From Methylophilus sp. Leaf416 (GTDB lineage Bacteria > Pseudomonadota > Gammaproteobacteria > Burkholderiales > Methylophilaceae): a stretch of DNA of 64,000 nt. The translations under genes were made by a program, and so were the position numbers. The stretch lies in assembly GCF_001424665.1 (NCBI RefSeq), contig NZ_LMQS01000002.1:248001-312000 (forward strand), in the 5' to 3' direction. The number at the start of each line of letters is the position of its first letter. The first letter of the stretch is position 1. Under the pieces are notes generated by a model that saw only the letters and a program-made list of their open reading frames with translations, did not search any database and was not told the origin of the DNA. Of the stretch, positions 55,620 to 64,000 are shown one piece after another.

Positions 55620-56776
55620 GTTTGCAGCCCTTTCTGCAAACGTCTGTTCTCAAAATCGATGCGTAACAGCACAGATAAGGCAATGCAGTTAGCCAGGATG
55701 CCGCTACCGCCATAAGAAAGTAGTGGCAGCGTCAAGCCTTTAGTTGGCAGTAAACCCATGTTCACGCCCATATTGATAAAACCTTGCACACCCATCCAGA
55801 CGCCGATCCCCTGTGCCAGCAATGCAGCGTAATAACGCTCATTTGCTACCGCTTCCTTGGCGATACTGAATGCGCGGATCACCAGCCATGCAAATAGCAG
55901 CACGACCACCATCACACCGACATAACCGAGCTCTTCCGCCACCACTGCCAGCAGGAAATCGGTATGTGCTTCCGGCAGGTACAATAATTTTTCAACACTG
56001 CCGCCCAGGCCTACCCCCCAGAATTCACCCCGGCCAAAAGCAATCAACGCGTGCGACAGCTGGTAACCGGTATCAAACGGGTCATCAAAAGGATTCAGGA
56101 AACCTTTCATACGCTCCAGGCGGTAAGGTTCCATCACGACCAATCCCACCACCGCCAGCGGCAGTGCGCCTAGCATGGCAAGAAATATTTTGATATGCAC
56201 GCCACCCAGCCACATGATGGAAAACGCAATCGAAGCGGTCACCGCAAATGCGCCAAAATCCGGTTCGCGTAACAGCAGCACGCCGACGAATACCATCACA
56301 CCCAGCATAGGCAAAAAGCCTTTGGTAAAGCTGTGCATATTGCTGGCCTTGCGGATCGCATAATCAGAGGCATACATGGCAATAAACAGCTTCATTAATT
56401 CCGAAGGTTGCAGGTTCATGACCAGCAATGAGATCCAGCGGCGGCTGCCGTTGACCACTTTGCCGATGCCGGGAATCAACACCAGCACCAGCAACACGAT
56501 GCCGAACACGAACAGATAAGGCGACATTTTCTGCCACCAGGCCATAGGCACCTGGAATACAACGACGGCGGCTACTAGCCCAACAGCCACATACAAGGCC
56601 TGGCGCATCAGGAAATAAGTGCTGTTGTGCCCAAACATCTTGCTTGCATCGGCGTAGGCGATTGAGGCGGAATAGACCATCACCATACCGAATGCCAGTA
56701 ATGACAGCACTACCCAAACCAGCGACAAGTCGTAACTGGGCGAGTTGTAGCGCGTCATCATTAGCGGACTAAGCAT
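55616..56776 (-). CDS. ftsW: Peptidoglycan polymerase FtsW
   Basis: 386 residues, SEDS-family protein with about ten membrane helices; polymerises lipid II with FtsI at the septum. Conserved [20 protein letters not shown], and the C-terminal [20 protein letters not shown]. The chosen ATG lies inside murD (16-nt overlap) because GGAGG sits just ahead of it; an ATG at 56761 forming TAATG is possible but lacks such a site. Confidence 0.96.
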   Translation of the reverse strand: MLSPLMMTRYNSPSYDLSLVWVVLSLLAFGMVMVYSASIAYADASKMFGHNSTYFLMRQALYVAVGLVAAVVVFQVPMAWWQKMSPYLFVFGIVLLVLVLIPGIGKVVNGSRRWISLLVMNLQPSELMKLFIAMYASDYAIRKASNMHSFTKGFLPMLGVMVFVGVLLLREPDFGAFAVTASIAFSIMWLGGVHIKIFLAMLGALPLAVVGLVVMEPYRLERMKGFLNPFDDPFDTGYQLSHALIAFGRGEFWGVGLGGSVEKLLYLPEAHTDFLLAVVAEELGYVGVMVVVLLFAWLVIRAFSIAKEAVANERYYAALLAQGIGVWMGVQGFINMGVNMGLLPTKGLTLPLLSYGGSGILANCIALSVLLRIDFENRRLQKGLQT

Positions 56777-58131
56777 GCGTCCTCCATGGCTTTGACCGCC
56801 TCAACAAATACCTGCGCTCTATGCTCATAATTCCTGAACATATCAAAACTGGCGCAGGCAGGTGACAGCAATACCGCGTCACCAGGTTCCGCCAGCGTTT
56901 TTGCGATATGCACGGCAGCGGTCAGGTCGACTGCATCCACTACCGGCACTTGAATATCTTGCAAGACCTGCTGAATTTTTGGCCCGTCACGCCCGATCAG
57001 TACGACTGCCCTGGCATGCTGGATAACGGCATCCCGCAACGGGCTGAAATCCTGGCCTTTGCCATCGCCACCCGCGATTAGCACCACTTTTTGTGGTTTA
57101 CCCTGTTTGAGCATGCCGCTGATGGCCGCCGTAGTCGCACCCACGTTAGTGCCTTTGGAGTCATCGTAAAAATCGACGTCTTCAATACTGGCAATCCATT
57201 CCACACGGTGTGGCAAACCTGTGAATGACTGCACGGTATGCAGGATGGATACTTTATCTATACCTATCGCCTGCGTTAATGCAATCGCTGCAAGCGCATT
57301 GGCAATATTGTGCTTGCCACGGATATGCAGGCTATCAGCCTCAATGTAATGCCGATGACCGGCGCACAACCAGCCCAGATCATTCAAGCCATAATCATTG
57401 ATGGTTGGTGCAGGGTTCACCCCGAATGAAACCTGTGGCAACTGACCAGCCAATGCTGCACTAGCAGGATCATCACGGTTCACAATCGCGATACGGGCAT
57501 GCTGGTAAATGCGCGCCTTGGATTGTGCGTAATCTTCCATGCCGGAATATCTATCCATATGATCTTCGGACAGGTTCAAAATGGTCGCTGCGTCTATCTG
57601 TAATTGTTGTGTCGCTTCCAGCTGAAAACTGGAAAGTTCAAGCACATACACATCCGGCGCTGTCATTTGCAACGTATCCAGCACTGGCACACCGATGTTG
57701 CCGGCCACAATGGTGTTCAGGCCTGCCTGTTTGCAGATTTCACCGACCAGGGTAGTCACCGTGGTTTTACCGTTAGACCCTGTGATGCCAATCACCTTGG
57801 CGTACGGGGCTCGGAAACGCGCAAACAACTCAATATCGCCAATCACGTTCTTGCCTTGCGCAATCAGCTGTTGCAACACGGGCTCTTTCAGTGAAACGCC
57901 CGGGCTGGTTACTATGGTATCCATGCCGGATAACAGGGCAGCATTAAAAGGCCCCAGATGGCATTCAACATCAGGAAATTCTTCCAGCAAACGGTCCTGT
58001 CCGGGTGGATGTAAACGTGAGTCGAACATCACCACTTCTGCACCCATTTGACGCAGCCAGCGCAAAGCAGAGAAGCCGGTGTCACCCAGTCCTATTACCC
58101 CTACCCGCTGTTGTTCAAATTGTTTTTTCAT
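56761..58131 (-). CDS. murD: UDP-N-acetylmuramoylalanine--D-glutamate ligase
   Basis: 456 residues. Adds D-Glu. [18 protein letters not shown] at the start, P-loop [26 protein letters not shown], and the C-terminal [20 protein letters not shown] typical of MurD. Confidence 0.97.
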   Translation of the reverse strand: MKKQFEQQRVGVIGLGDTGFSALRWLRQMGAEVVMFDSRLHPPGQDRLLEEFPDVECHLGPFNAALLSGMDTIVTSPGVSLKEPVLQQLIAQGKNVIGDIELFARFRAPYAKVIGITGSNGKTTVTTLVGEICKQAGLNTIVAGNIGVPVLDTLQMTAPDVYVLELSSFQLEATQQLQIDAATILNLSEDHMDRYSGMEDYAQSKARIYQHARIAIVNRDDPASAALAGQLPQVSFGVNPAPTINDYGLNDLGWLCAGHRHYIEADSLHIRGKHNIANALAAIALTQAIGIDKVSILHTVQSFTGLPHRVEWIASIEDVDFYDDSKGTNVGATTAAISGMLKQGKPQKVVLIAGGDGKGQDFSPLRDAVIQHARAVVLIGRDGPKIQQVLQDIQVPVVDAVDLTAAVHIAKTLAEPGDAVLLSPACASFDMFRNYEHRAQVFVEAVKAMEDACLVR

Positions 58132-58167
58132 TGTCTCTACGCTCGACAGAATTTCCGCTTTATCTTG

Positions 58168-59271
58168 TTATCTCAGTTTCAGGGTGGACAAGCCCACCAG
58201 TACCAGCATCATGGTAATGATCCAGAAACGGACCACCACTTGTGTCTCTTTCCAGCCTTTTTGCTCATAATGATGGTGCAACGGCGCCATCAGGAAAATA
58301 CGCTTGCCGGTCCCGGTCATTTTCTTGGTGTACTTGAAATACAGTACCTGTGCCGCGACCGAGAAAGTCTCGATCACGAACACGCCACCCATAATGAACA
58401 GCACAATTTCCTGGCGTACCACCACGGCCACCACACCCAACGCCGCACCGAGTGCCAGCGCACCGACGTCGCCCATAAACACTTCTGCCGGATAGGCGTT
58501 AAACCACAGGAACCCCAAACCGGCGCCTGCCATCGCCGCACAGAACACCATCAGCTCACTGGCGCCTTCAACATAGGGAATACCGAGATATTTGGCGAAT
58601 ACGATGTGGCCAGCCACATATGAGAACAGCGCCAGTGCAGCCGCGACCATCACGGTAGGCAAAATGGCCAGGCCATCCAGGCCATCGGTCAGGTTGACGG
58701 CATTGCTGCTGCCGACGATGACAAGGTAAGTTAATACGATGAAACCCACCGCACCTAACGGCAGTGCCAGGTGTTTGAAAAACGGTACGATCAGGGTGGT
58801 TTCAACCGGCGTGGTGGAAGTTGCGTATAAAAACGCTGCCACGCCAAAGCCGATCAGGCTTTGCCAGAAATATTTCTCTTTGGCAGACAAGCCTTTAGGA
58901 TTTTTGTAAACCACTTTGCGATAGTCATCCACCCAGCCAACAGCGCCGAAACCCAATGTGGTAATTAACACCACCCAGATAAACCGGTTATGCAGATTGC
59001 CCCATAACAGTGTGGAAATCGCGATCGCCACCAGGATCAACGCGCCCCCCATGGTCGGTGTGCCGGCTTTCACAAGGTGTGTTTGCGGACCATCGTCACG
59101 TACGGACTGGCCGACTTTGTATTCAGTCAGTTTGCGGATCATGGCCGGCCCAACCAGGAACGAGATGGCCAGTGCCGTCAGTGTTGCCAGCACGGCGCGC
59201 AGCGTGATGTAATCAAATACGTGGAAACCACGTACATCCGACGACAACCACTTTGCCAATTCCAATAACAT
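58168..59271 (-). CDS. mraY: Phospho-N-acetylmuramoyl-pentapeptide transferase
   Basis: 367 residues, ten membrane helices. Transfers phospho-MurNAc-pentapeptide to undecaprenyl phosphate (lipid I). Catalytic and Mg-binding segments [31 protein letters not shown] and the histidine loop [12 protein letters not shown] are present. Confidence 0.98.
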   Translation of the reverse strand: MLLELAKWLSSDVRGFHVFDYITLRAVLATLTALAISFLVGPAMIRKLTEYKVGQSVRDDGPQTHLVKAGTPTMGGALILVAIAISTLLWGNLHNRFIWVVLITTLGFGAVGWVDDYRKVVYKNPKGLSAKEKYFWQSLIGFGVAAFLYATSTTPVETTLIVPFFKHLALPLGAVGFIVLTYLVIVGSSNAVNLTDGLDGLAILPTVMVAAALALFSYVAGHIVFAKYLGIPYVEGASELMVFCAAMAGAGLGFLWFNAYPAEVFMGDVGALALGAALGVVAVVVRQEIVLFIMGGVFVIETFSVAAQVLYFKYTKKMTGTGKRIFLMAPLHHHYEQKGWKETQVVVRFWIITMMLVLVGLSTLKLR

Positions 59272-59279
59272 AAGCTTCC

Positions 59280-60662
59280 CTATTTCCCCACCAGTTCGGC
59301 GGCTTGTGTTTCCACCAATGCATTGACTACCCGCTCCATTTGCATAAAGCGCGAGCCTTTCACCAGTACGATGTCTTCTGCGGATGTGTTTGCCTGTAAT
59401 GCAGCAATTAATTTTTCTATTGAATCGAAATGCTGGCCTTGCTCGCCAAAGGCTTTAATGGCTGCCTGGGTGTGATTACCCAAGGCATACATCACATCGA
59501 TACCATTATTTTTTGCGTAACTGCCAACCGTGGCATGCATGGCTTCGGCGTCATCGCCCAGTTCACCCATATCGCCCATCACAAATACGGTACGTAGTTT
59601 GTAGTTACGCAACACATCGAGTGCGGCTTTCATCGAATCAGGATTGGCGTTGTAAGTGTCATCAATCACTTTGGCGCCGTTAGCGGCAGTTTTTTGTTGC
59701 AAGCGGCCTTTGACGCCACCAAACCCTTGCAGGCCTTGTGCCACTTCTTGCAGACTGGCGCCAGCAGCTATGCTGGCAGCAGCGGCAGCTAAAGCGTTCA
59801 TGATGTTGTGTGTACCGGGCACGGCCAATGTCACAACAATCCCTTCATTCTGATAATGCACACTGAATGAAGATGATTCACCTGCTACCATTTCGCCGTG
59901 AACTTCAGCTTCAGGACTCATACCGAAAGTCATCACACGTCGTTGTTGATTCAAACCGCGCCAGTAAGTGAAAAACTCGCTATCCGCATTGATCACTGCA
60001 ATACCATCTTCAGCCAGTCCGGCAAAAATCTCGCCTTTGGCGTTGGCAATATTTTCACGCGAACCCAGTTCGCCGATATGGGCGGTGCCGGCATTGTTAA
60101 TCGCAGCCACATTCGGGCGGGCGATGCGGGTCAGGTAATCAATTTCACCCAGATGGTTCATACCCATCTCGATCACCGCAATACGGTGAAAAGGACGCAG
60201 GCGCAGCAGCGTCAAAGGCATGCCGATATCATTGTTAAAGTTTCCGGCAGTCGCCAATACCTTGTCAGCACCGCCAACATGTACTTGCATAATGGCGGCA
60301 ATCATTTCTTTGGTAGTGGTTTTGCCATTGCTGCCGGTGACCGCAATCATGGGCGTGCCAAGATGCTGGCGCCAATATTCCGCCAGCTGGCCCATCGCCA
60401 CGCGTGTATCTTTTACTTCTATTGTTGGCAACTCGGTTTTGACTGGATGTGTGACCAATGCAGCCGCTGCACCTAATGCGGTTACCTGTGGCAAATAATC
60501 ATGTCCATCAAACTTTTCACCAGGCAAAGCCACAAACAACTGGCCTGGCTGTACGCGGCGGCTATCGCTATCTACAGAGGTCACTGTAATCTCGGCATTT
60601 TGCCCGTGCAGCGTATGTAATGTGCCATGCAATACGTTGGCGATGGTTTGCAAGGTCATCAT
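59280..60662 (-). CDS. murF: UDP-MurNAc-tripeptide--D-alanyl-D-alanine ligase
   Basis: About 460 residues from the first of two tandem ATGs (60662), which overlaps the murE stop by 4 nt; the open frame runs 12 codons further without a start signal. P-loop [33 protein letters not shown] and the C-terminal [14 protein letters not shown]. Adds the D-Ala-D-Ala made by DdlB. Confidence 0.96.
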   Translation of the reverse strand: MMTLQTIANVLHGTLHTLHGQNAEITVTSVDSDSRRVQPGQLFVALPGEKFDGHDYLPQVTALGAAAALVTHPVKTELPTIEVKDTRVAMGQLAEYWRQHLGTPMIAVTGSNGKTTTKEMIAAIMQVHVGGADKVLATAGNFNNDIGMPLTLLRLRPFHRIAVIEMGMNHLGEIDYLTRIARPNVAAINNAGTAHIGELGSRENIANAKGEIFAGLAEDGIAVINADSEFFTYWRGLNQQRRVMTFGMSPEAEVHGEMVAGESSSFSVHYQNEGIVVTLAVPGTHNIMNALAAAAASIAAGASLQEVAQGLQGFGGVKGRLQQKTAANGAKVIDDTYNANPDSMKAALDVLRNYKLRTVFVMGDMGELGDDAEAMHATVGSYAKNNGIDVMYALGNHTQAAIKAFGEQGQHFDSIEKLIAALQANTSAEDIVLVKGSRFMQMERVVNALVETQAAELVGK

Positions 60663-62086
60663 GATTGCGCCCTCTTTTTCAGCGCACTCAGCACCCACTC
60701 GGCATCGCTAAATGGATAGCGTATGCCTTGTATTTCCTGGTAATCCTCATGACCTTTGCCTGCCACCAACACTACATCGCCCTTGTTTGCACGCATGACT
60801 GCCATTGCAATTGCTTTGGCACGGTCGGTTTCCATGCTGAATTCGCGGGTCAGGCCTTCGGAAATGGCAGCAATAATTGCATAAGGATTTTCGCTGCGCG
60901 GATTGTCATTGGTAACGACCACGCTATCAGCCAATGCACCGGCAATACGGCCCATTTCAGTGCGTTTGCCGGCATCGCGGTCACCACCGCAACCAAATAC
61001 GCAGCTCAGTTTTCCGCGTGCCTGAATACGCAAAGTCTGCAAGGCTTTTTCCAGCGCGTCCGGCGTATGTGCATAATCCACCACAACCAGTGGCAGGTCA
61101 CCACCACCGAACATCTGCATGCGACCAGCGACCGGCACCAGACCAGAAACCGCCTGCAAAGCCGCTGGCAGGGCCACGTCATTGGCCAGCAAACACCCAA
61201 GCACAGCCAATACGTTATAAACATTAAATTGACCCAAGGCATGCAGTTGCACCAAACCATTACCTTGAGGTGTGCGCACCTGGATTTCAAAACCAGTCGC
61301 ATGCATGGTGACGGCTGTTGCGCATATATCCGCCTCTTGCATGCCATAACTCAACACCTGCTTGCCCTGTTTACGCAGGCGGTCAATCAGTTCGACTCCG
61401 AACGCATCATCTGCATTAATCACAGCCGCAGATAACGTCTGCCAGTCAAACAATTTTTGCTTGGCCGACTGATACGCTTCCATGGTGACGTGGTAATCAA
61501 GATGATCACGCGTGACATTGGTGAATACAGCAACATCGAACGACACGCCATTGACACGGCCCTGATCAAGGCCATGGGATGAAACTTCCATGGCGACCAT
61601 CTGCACATCTTCCAGCAAGAAATTGGCTAGTATTTTCTGTAACTCGACCGGGCCTGGTGTAGTGTTTTGCGTAGGTTGCAAATCATCCAGCGTACCGTTG
61701 CCCAAAGTACCAATCACTGCCGATTTACGTTGCAGGAAACGGTAAGCCTGTGCCAGCCAGTGGGTAACAGTGGTTTTGCCATTGGTACCGGTGACGCCAA
61801 TGCACCATAATTGCTCGGTCGGGTCTTTATAGAATTGGCTCGCAATATGGCCCACCTGCGACTTCAGGTCTGGAATCGCGATATTGTGTACAGTCCACTC
61901 CGGATTCCAGTCGAAACCCAGGCTATCCCAGATAATCGTATTGGCACCTTTGGCAATCGCATCCGGAATGTAGTCGCGGCCATCGCCGTGCTGCCCCGGG
62001 TATGCCAGGAATAAGCCATGCTTCTCTACCTGGCGGCTATCAGCCGTGATCCCGTGTACCGGCGCTGGAATAATGTACTTACTCAC
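60659..62086 (-). CDS. murE: UDP-MurNAc-L-alanyl-D-glutamate--diaminopimelate ligase
   Basis: 475 residues. Adds the third peptide residue. P-loop GVTGTNGKTTVTHWLAQAYR; the DNPRSE motif in VVTNDNPRSENPY marks meso-diaminopimelate rather than lysine specificity, as expected for a Gram-negative cell wall. Overlaps ftsI by 4 nt. Confidence 0.97.
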   Translation of the reverse strand: MSKYIIPAPVHGITADSRQVEKHGLFLAYPGQHGDGRDYIPDAIAKGANTIIWDSLGFDWNPEWTVHNIAIPDLKSQVGHIASQFYKDPTEQLWCIGVTGTNGKTTVTHWLAQAYRFLQRKSAVIGTLGNGTLDDLQPTQNTTPGPVELQKILANFLLEDVQMVAMEVSSHGLDQGRVNGVSFDVAVFTNVTRDHLDYHVTMEAYQSAKQKLFDWQTLSAAVINADDAFGVELIDRLRKQGKQVLSYGMQEADICATAVTMHATGFEIQVRTPQGNGLVQLHALGQFNVYNVLAVLGCLLANDVALPAALQAVSGLVPVAGRMQMFGGGDLPLVVVDYAHTPDALEKALQTLRIQARGKLSCVFGCGGDRDAGKRTEMGRIAGALADSVVVTNDNPRSENPYAIIAAISEGLTREFSMETDRAKAIAMAVMRANKGDVVLVAGKGHEDYQEIQGIRYPFSDAEWVLSALKKRAQS

Positions 62087-63810
62087 ATGGCCTCCGGTAC
62101 CGCTGCGGCTTCTGCAGGTGTGGCCAAAGGCAAAGCATTACCATCCTGAGGAACCGCCAGCATACGTAATACATCATTCATGACAGCACTGAATACCGGC
62201 GCAGCTACGCTGCCGCCGTAATATTCGCCATTGTTTGGCTCGTCTATCATCACCGCCATGATCAGGCGCGGGTTAGAAGCGGGCACCATACCGACGAAAG
62301 AACCTACATATTTGTCATGCTCATAGCCATGAGCGCCCAGTTTGTGCGCAGTACCGGTTTTACCGCCGACGCGATAACCGGTCACTTGTGCTTTCAATGC
62401 GGTGCCGCCTGGCTGCACCACCAGTTCCAGCATATCTTTGACTGCATTTGCTACCTTGGCAGAAAATACCTGACGGCCTACTGGTGGCTCAGATAGTTTG
62501 GTTAGCGTTACAGGCAGCAATTCGCCTTCATTGGCGAACACAGTGTAGGCACGAGCCAATTGCAATAAAGTCACGCTGATACCGTGCCCATAAGACATGG
62601 TGGCCTGCTCGATAGGACGCCAGGTTTTGTAATCGCGTACCTTGCCAGAAGCCTCGCCCGGAAAACCGATTTTTGTCGGCGAGCCAAATCCGAGCTGAAT
62701 GTAGGTATTCCATAACTGTTCGCGGTTGAGCTCCAGCGCCATTTTGGCCGAGCCGACGTTGGAAGATTTCTGGATGATCTGCGACACGCTGAGCATCTGG
62801 TTAGGGTGCGCATCGTGAATGGTGGCTGTGCCTACGCGTAAATAGCCAGGTGCGGTCTGGATTTTGGTATCCGGCTGGTAAGGCCCGAATTCCATGGCAG
62901 CGGCTGCGGTGACCGGCTTCATGGTAGAGCCAGGTTCAAAAATATTGACGATGGCTGAGTTACGCAGTTTACTGGCGACATTGCCCGGATTATTCGGGTT
63001 GTAGGTGGGAATATTTACCAGCGCCAGCACTTCGCCGGTTTTGGCATCCAGTACCACTGCGGCACCTGCTTTGGCTTTATGTTTCTCAACCGCGCGCAAC
63101 AACTCTCGGTGCACTACATATTGCACGGTGCGGTCTATGCTCAACACCAGATCCTGGCCATCATGTGGCAGTTTAATCGCGACCAGGTCTTCAACCACAT
63201 GGCCTTTGCGGTCTCGCACAAAATCGCGCTTGCCGGAAGTGCCGGACAAGACGCTGTTACGATAGAGCTCCATGCCCTCAACACCAGTGTCATCCACCCC
63301 TGTGAAACCGACGATATGTGCCGCCACTTCTGCCGCAGGGTAGAAGCGTTTGTATTCTTTCTGACTGAATACGCCGGGCACTTTCATCGCCATCACCAGT
63401 TTTGCCACATCGGGCGCTACTCTCCGTTTGATATATACAAATTCTTTTTTCTTTTGCTGCACTTTTTGCTGCAACTCTTTTGGCCGCATTTCCAGCAACT
63501 TGGCCATTTGCTTCAACTGCGCCGCCGAGATATTGACATCGGTCGGGTTCATCCATAACGACTCCACCGGCAGGCTGATTGCCAATGGCTTGAAGTTACG
63601 GTCATAAATCTTGCCGCGGTGAGGCATCAATTCCACTTTACGCCGTGAAAAGGCTTCACCTTTTTTAATCAGATAATCCTTGTGCAGGGTTTGCAGGTAA
63701 AACCCGCGACCCAGCAACAATACAAAACCCAACAACAACAGCACCAGCAGCGTTCTTCTACGCCAGGCCGGCAATTTCACCAGCTTATGTTGACTCTCTT
63801 TAAGCAGCAT
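62083..63810 (-). CDS. ftsI: Septal transpeptidase FtsI (PBP3)
   Basis: 575 residues, class B penicillin-binding protein. Short cytoplasmic start, one membrane helix (about 20-40), pedestal domain, and transpeptidase with the active-site STMK (FEPGSTMKPVTAAA), SSN (IQKSSNVGSAKMA) and KTGTAHK. Cross-links septal peptidoglycan with FtsW. Confidence 0.97.
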   Translation of the reverse strand: MLLKESQHKLVKLPAWRRRTLLVLLLLGFVLLLGRGFYLQTLHKDYLIKKGEAFSRRKVELMPHRGKIYDRNFKPLAISLPVESLWMNPTDVNISAAQLKQMAKLLEMRPKELQQKVQQKKKEFVYIKRRVAPDVAKLVMAMKVPGVFSQKEYKRFYPAAEVAAHIVGFTGVDDTGVEGMELYRNSVLSGTSGKRDFVRDRKGHVVEDLVAIKLPHDGQDLVLSIDRTVQYVVHRELLRAVEKHKAKAGAAVVLDAKTGEVLALVNIPTYNPNNPGNVASKLRNSAIVNIFEPGSTMKPVTAAAAMEFGPYQPDTKIQTAPGYLRVGTATIHDAHPNQMLSVSQIIQKSSNVGSAKMALELNREQLWNTYIQLGFGSPTKIGFPGEASGKVRDYKTWRPIEQATMSYGHGISVTLLQLARAYTVFANEGELLPVTLTKLSEPPVGRQVFSAKVANAVKDMLELVVQPGGTALKAQVTGYRVGGKTGTAHKLGAHGYEHDKYVGSFVGMVPASNPRLIMAVMIDEPNNGEYYGGSVAAPVFSAVMNDVLRMLAVPQDGNALPLATPAEAAAVPEAM

Positions 63811-63829
63811 GACCGTTCACTAATTCACA

Positions 63830-64000
63830 CTACTTAGTCGCTGCCGGCACAACAATAGGCGCCGTCGGCACATCCACTACAATGACCTGCGTTTGCTGCA
63901 TGCTAGGGCTGTGCATATGCAAACGTGCGGTGGCAAACTCTTCCAGCCGCGAATGCATGGCCCAGGTACTTTGCTCAATCTGCAACTGGTCATACTCAGT
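63830..64000 (-). CDS. ftsL: Cell division protein FtsL, C-terminal part
   Basis: The last 56 codons are in the window; the start lies beyond the right edge. The chain EYDQLQIEQSTWAMHSRLEE followed by FATARLHMHSP matches the periplasmic coiled coil of betaproteobacterial FtsL, and the position directly before ftsI fits. The stop (TAG) is 19 nt ahead of the ftsI start. Confidence 0.88.
   Translation of the reverse strand, partial: TEYDQLQIEQSTWAMHSRLEEFATARLHMHSPSMQQTQVIVVDVPTAPIVVPAATK

Noticed and set aside
60665-61435. 256-codon open frame on the plus strand
   Set aside because: Antisense to murE, histidine/cysteine-rich shadow composition and no recognisable domain.

Overview
The window reads as a chromosome segment of a Gram-negative betaproteobacterium, most likely a methylotroph of the family Methylophilaceae. 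The support is: a formaldehyde-activating-enzyme (Fae) homologue, a PQQ-type sugar-dehydrogenase-like periplasmic protein, azurin, an argB / HAD nucleotidase / slmA run, a DUF2788 protein, and a division-and-cell-wall (dcw) cluster ending in lpxC. The base composition looks close to 50 % GC. The family call is an inference from gene content, and I would not name a genus. I see no rRNA, tRNA, insertion sequence, prophage or CRISPR array.

Layout. 1-6.3 kb is an iron/heme and copper region on the minus strand: start of a HugZ-like heme protein, azurin, a small membrane protein, a PepSY membrane protein, and exbD-exbB-tonB behind a good Fur-box match. HemP, a stand-alone cysteine-free ribosomal protein S4 paralogue and an orphan 102-residue protein with a weaker Fur-like box follow. 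6.5-10.9 kb (plus) holds branched-chain amino acid synthesis (ilvI-ilvH-ilvC) and psd, closed by strong terminators. 10.9-20.4 kb is mixed: pepN, a BrnT/BrnA toxin-antitoxin pair, a secreted beta-propeller/PEBP fusion, small unknown proteins, YjdM, a RIO-type kinase and two tandem transglutaminase-like proteins. 20.5-24.4 kb has transketolase, the Fae homologue and a Gfo/Idh/MocA oxidoreductase.

24.5-30.2 kb is the most distinctive accessory locus. A NarL-type response regulator diverges from an outer-membrane-like protein that is translationally coupled to a 7TM histidine kinase, and a PEP-CTERM surface protein follows. Related C4-5/G4-5 palindromes sit in front of both the regulator/kinase promoters and the PEP-CTERM gene, which suggests one regulon. 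30.4-42.3 kb carries NnrS, a thioredoxin-like protein (with a degenerate copy of its own 5' end upstream), rsmE, an AEC transporter, cfa, an unusual N-acetylglutamate synthase fused to an N-terminal XRE-type helix-turn-helix, then argB, a HAD phosphatase, slmA, DUF2788, DUF2189 and a PAS-GGDEF protein.

42.3-64 kb is on the minus strand: cca, an NDUFA9-like protein, slt, a tiny membrane protein, lpxC, and the dcw operon in the transcribed order ftsL(partial)-ftsI-murE-murF-mraY-murD-ftsW-murG-murC-murB-ddlB-ftsQ-ftsA-ftsZ. Most of its junctions overlap by 4 nt. This part is standard; the points worth a second look are the HTH-NAGS fusion with its inverted repeats, the palindrome-linked two-component/PEP-CTERM locus, the Fae homologue lacking the usual histidine, the S4 paralogue, and the propeller-PEBP fusion.
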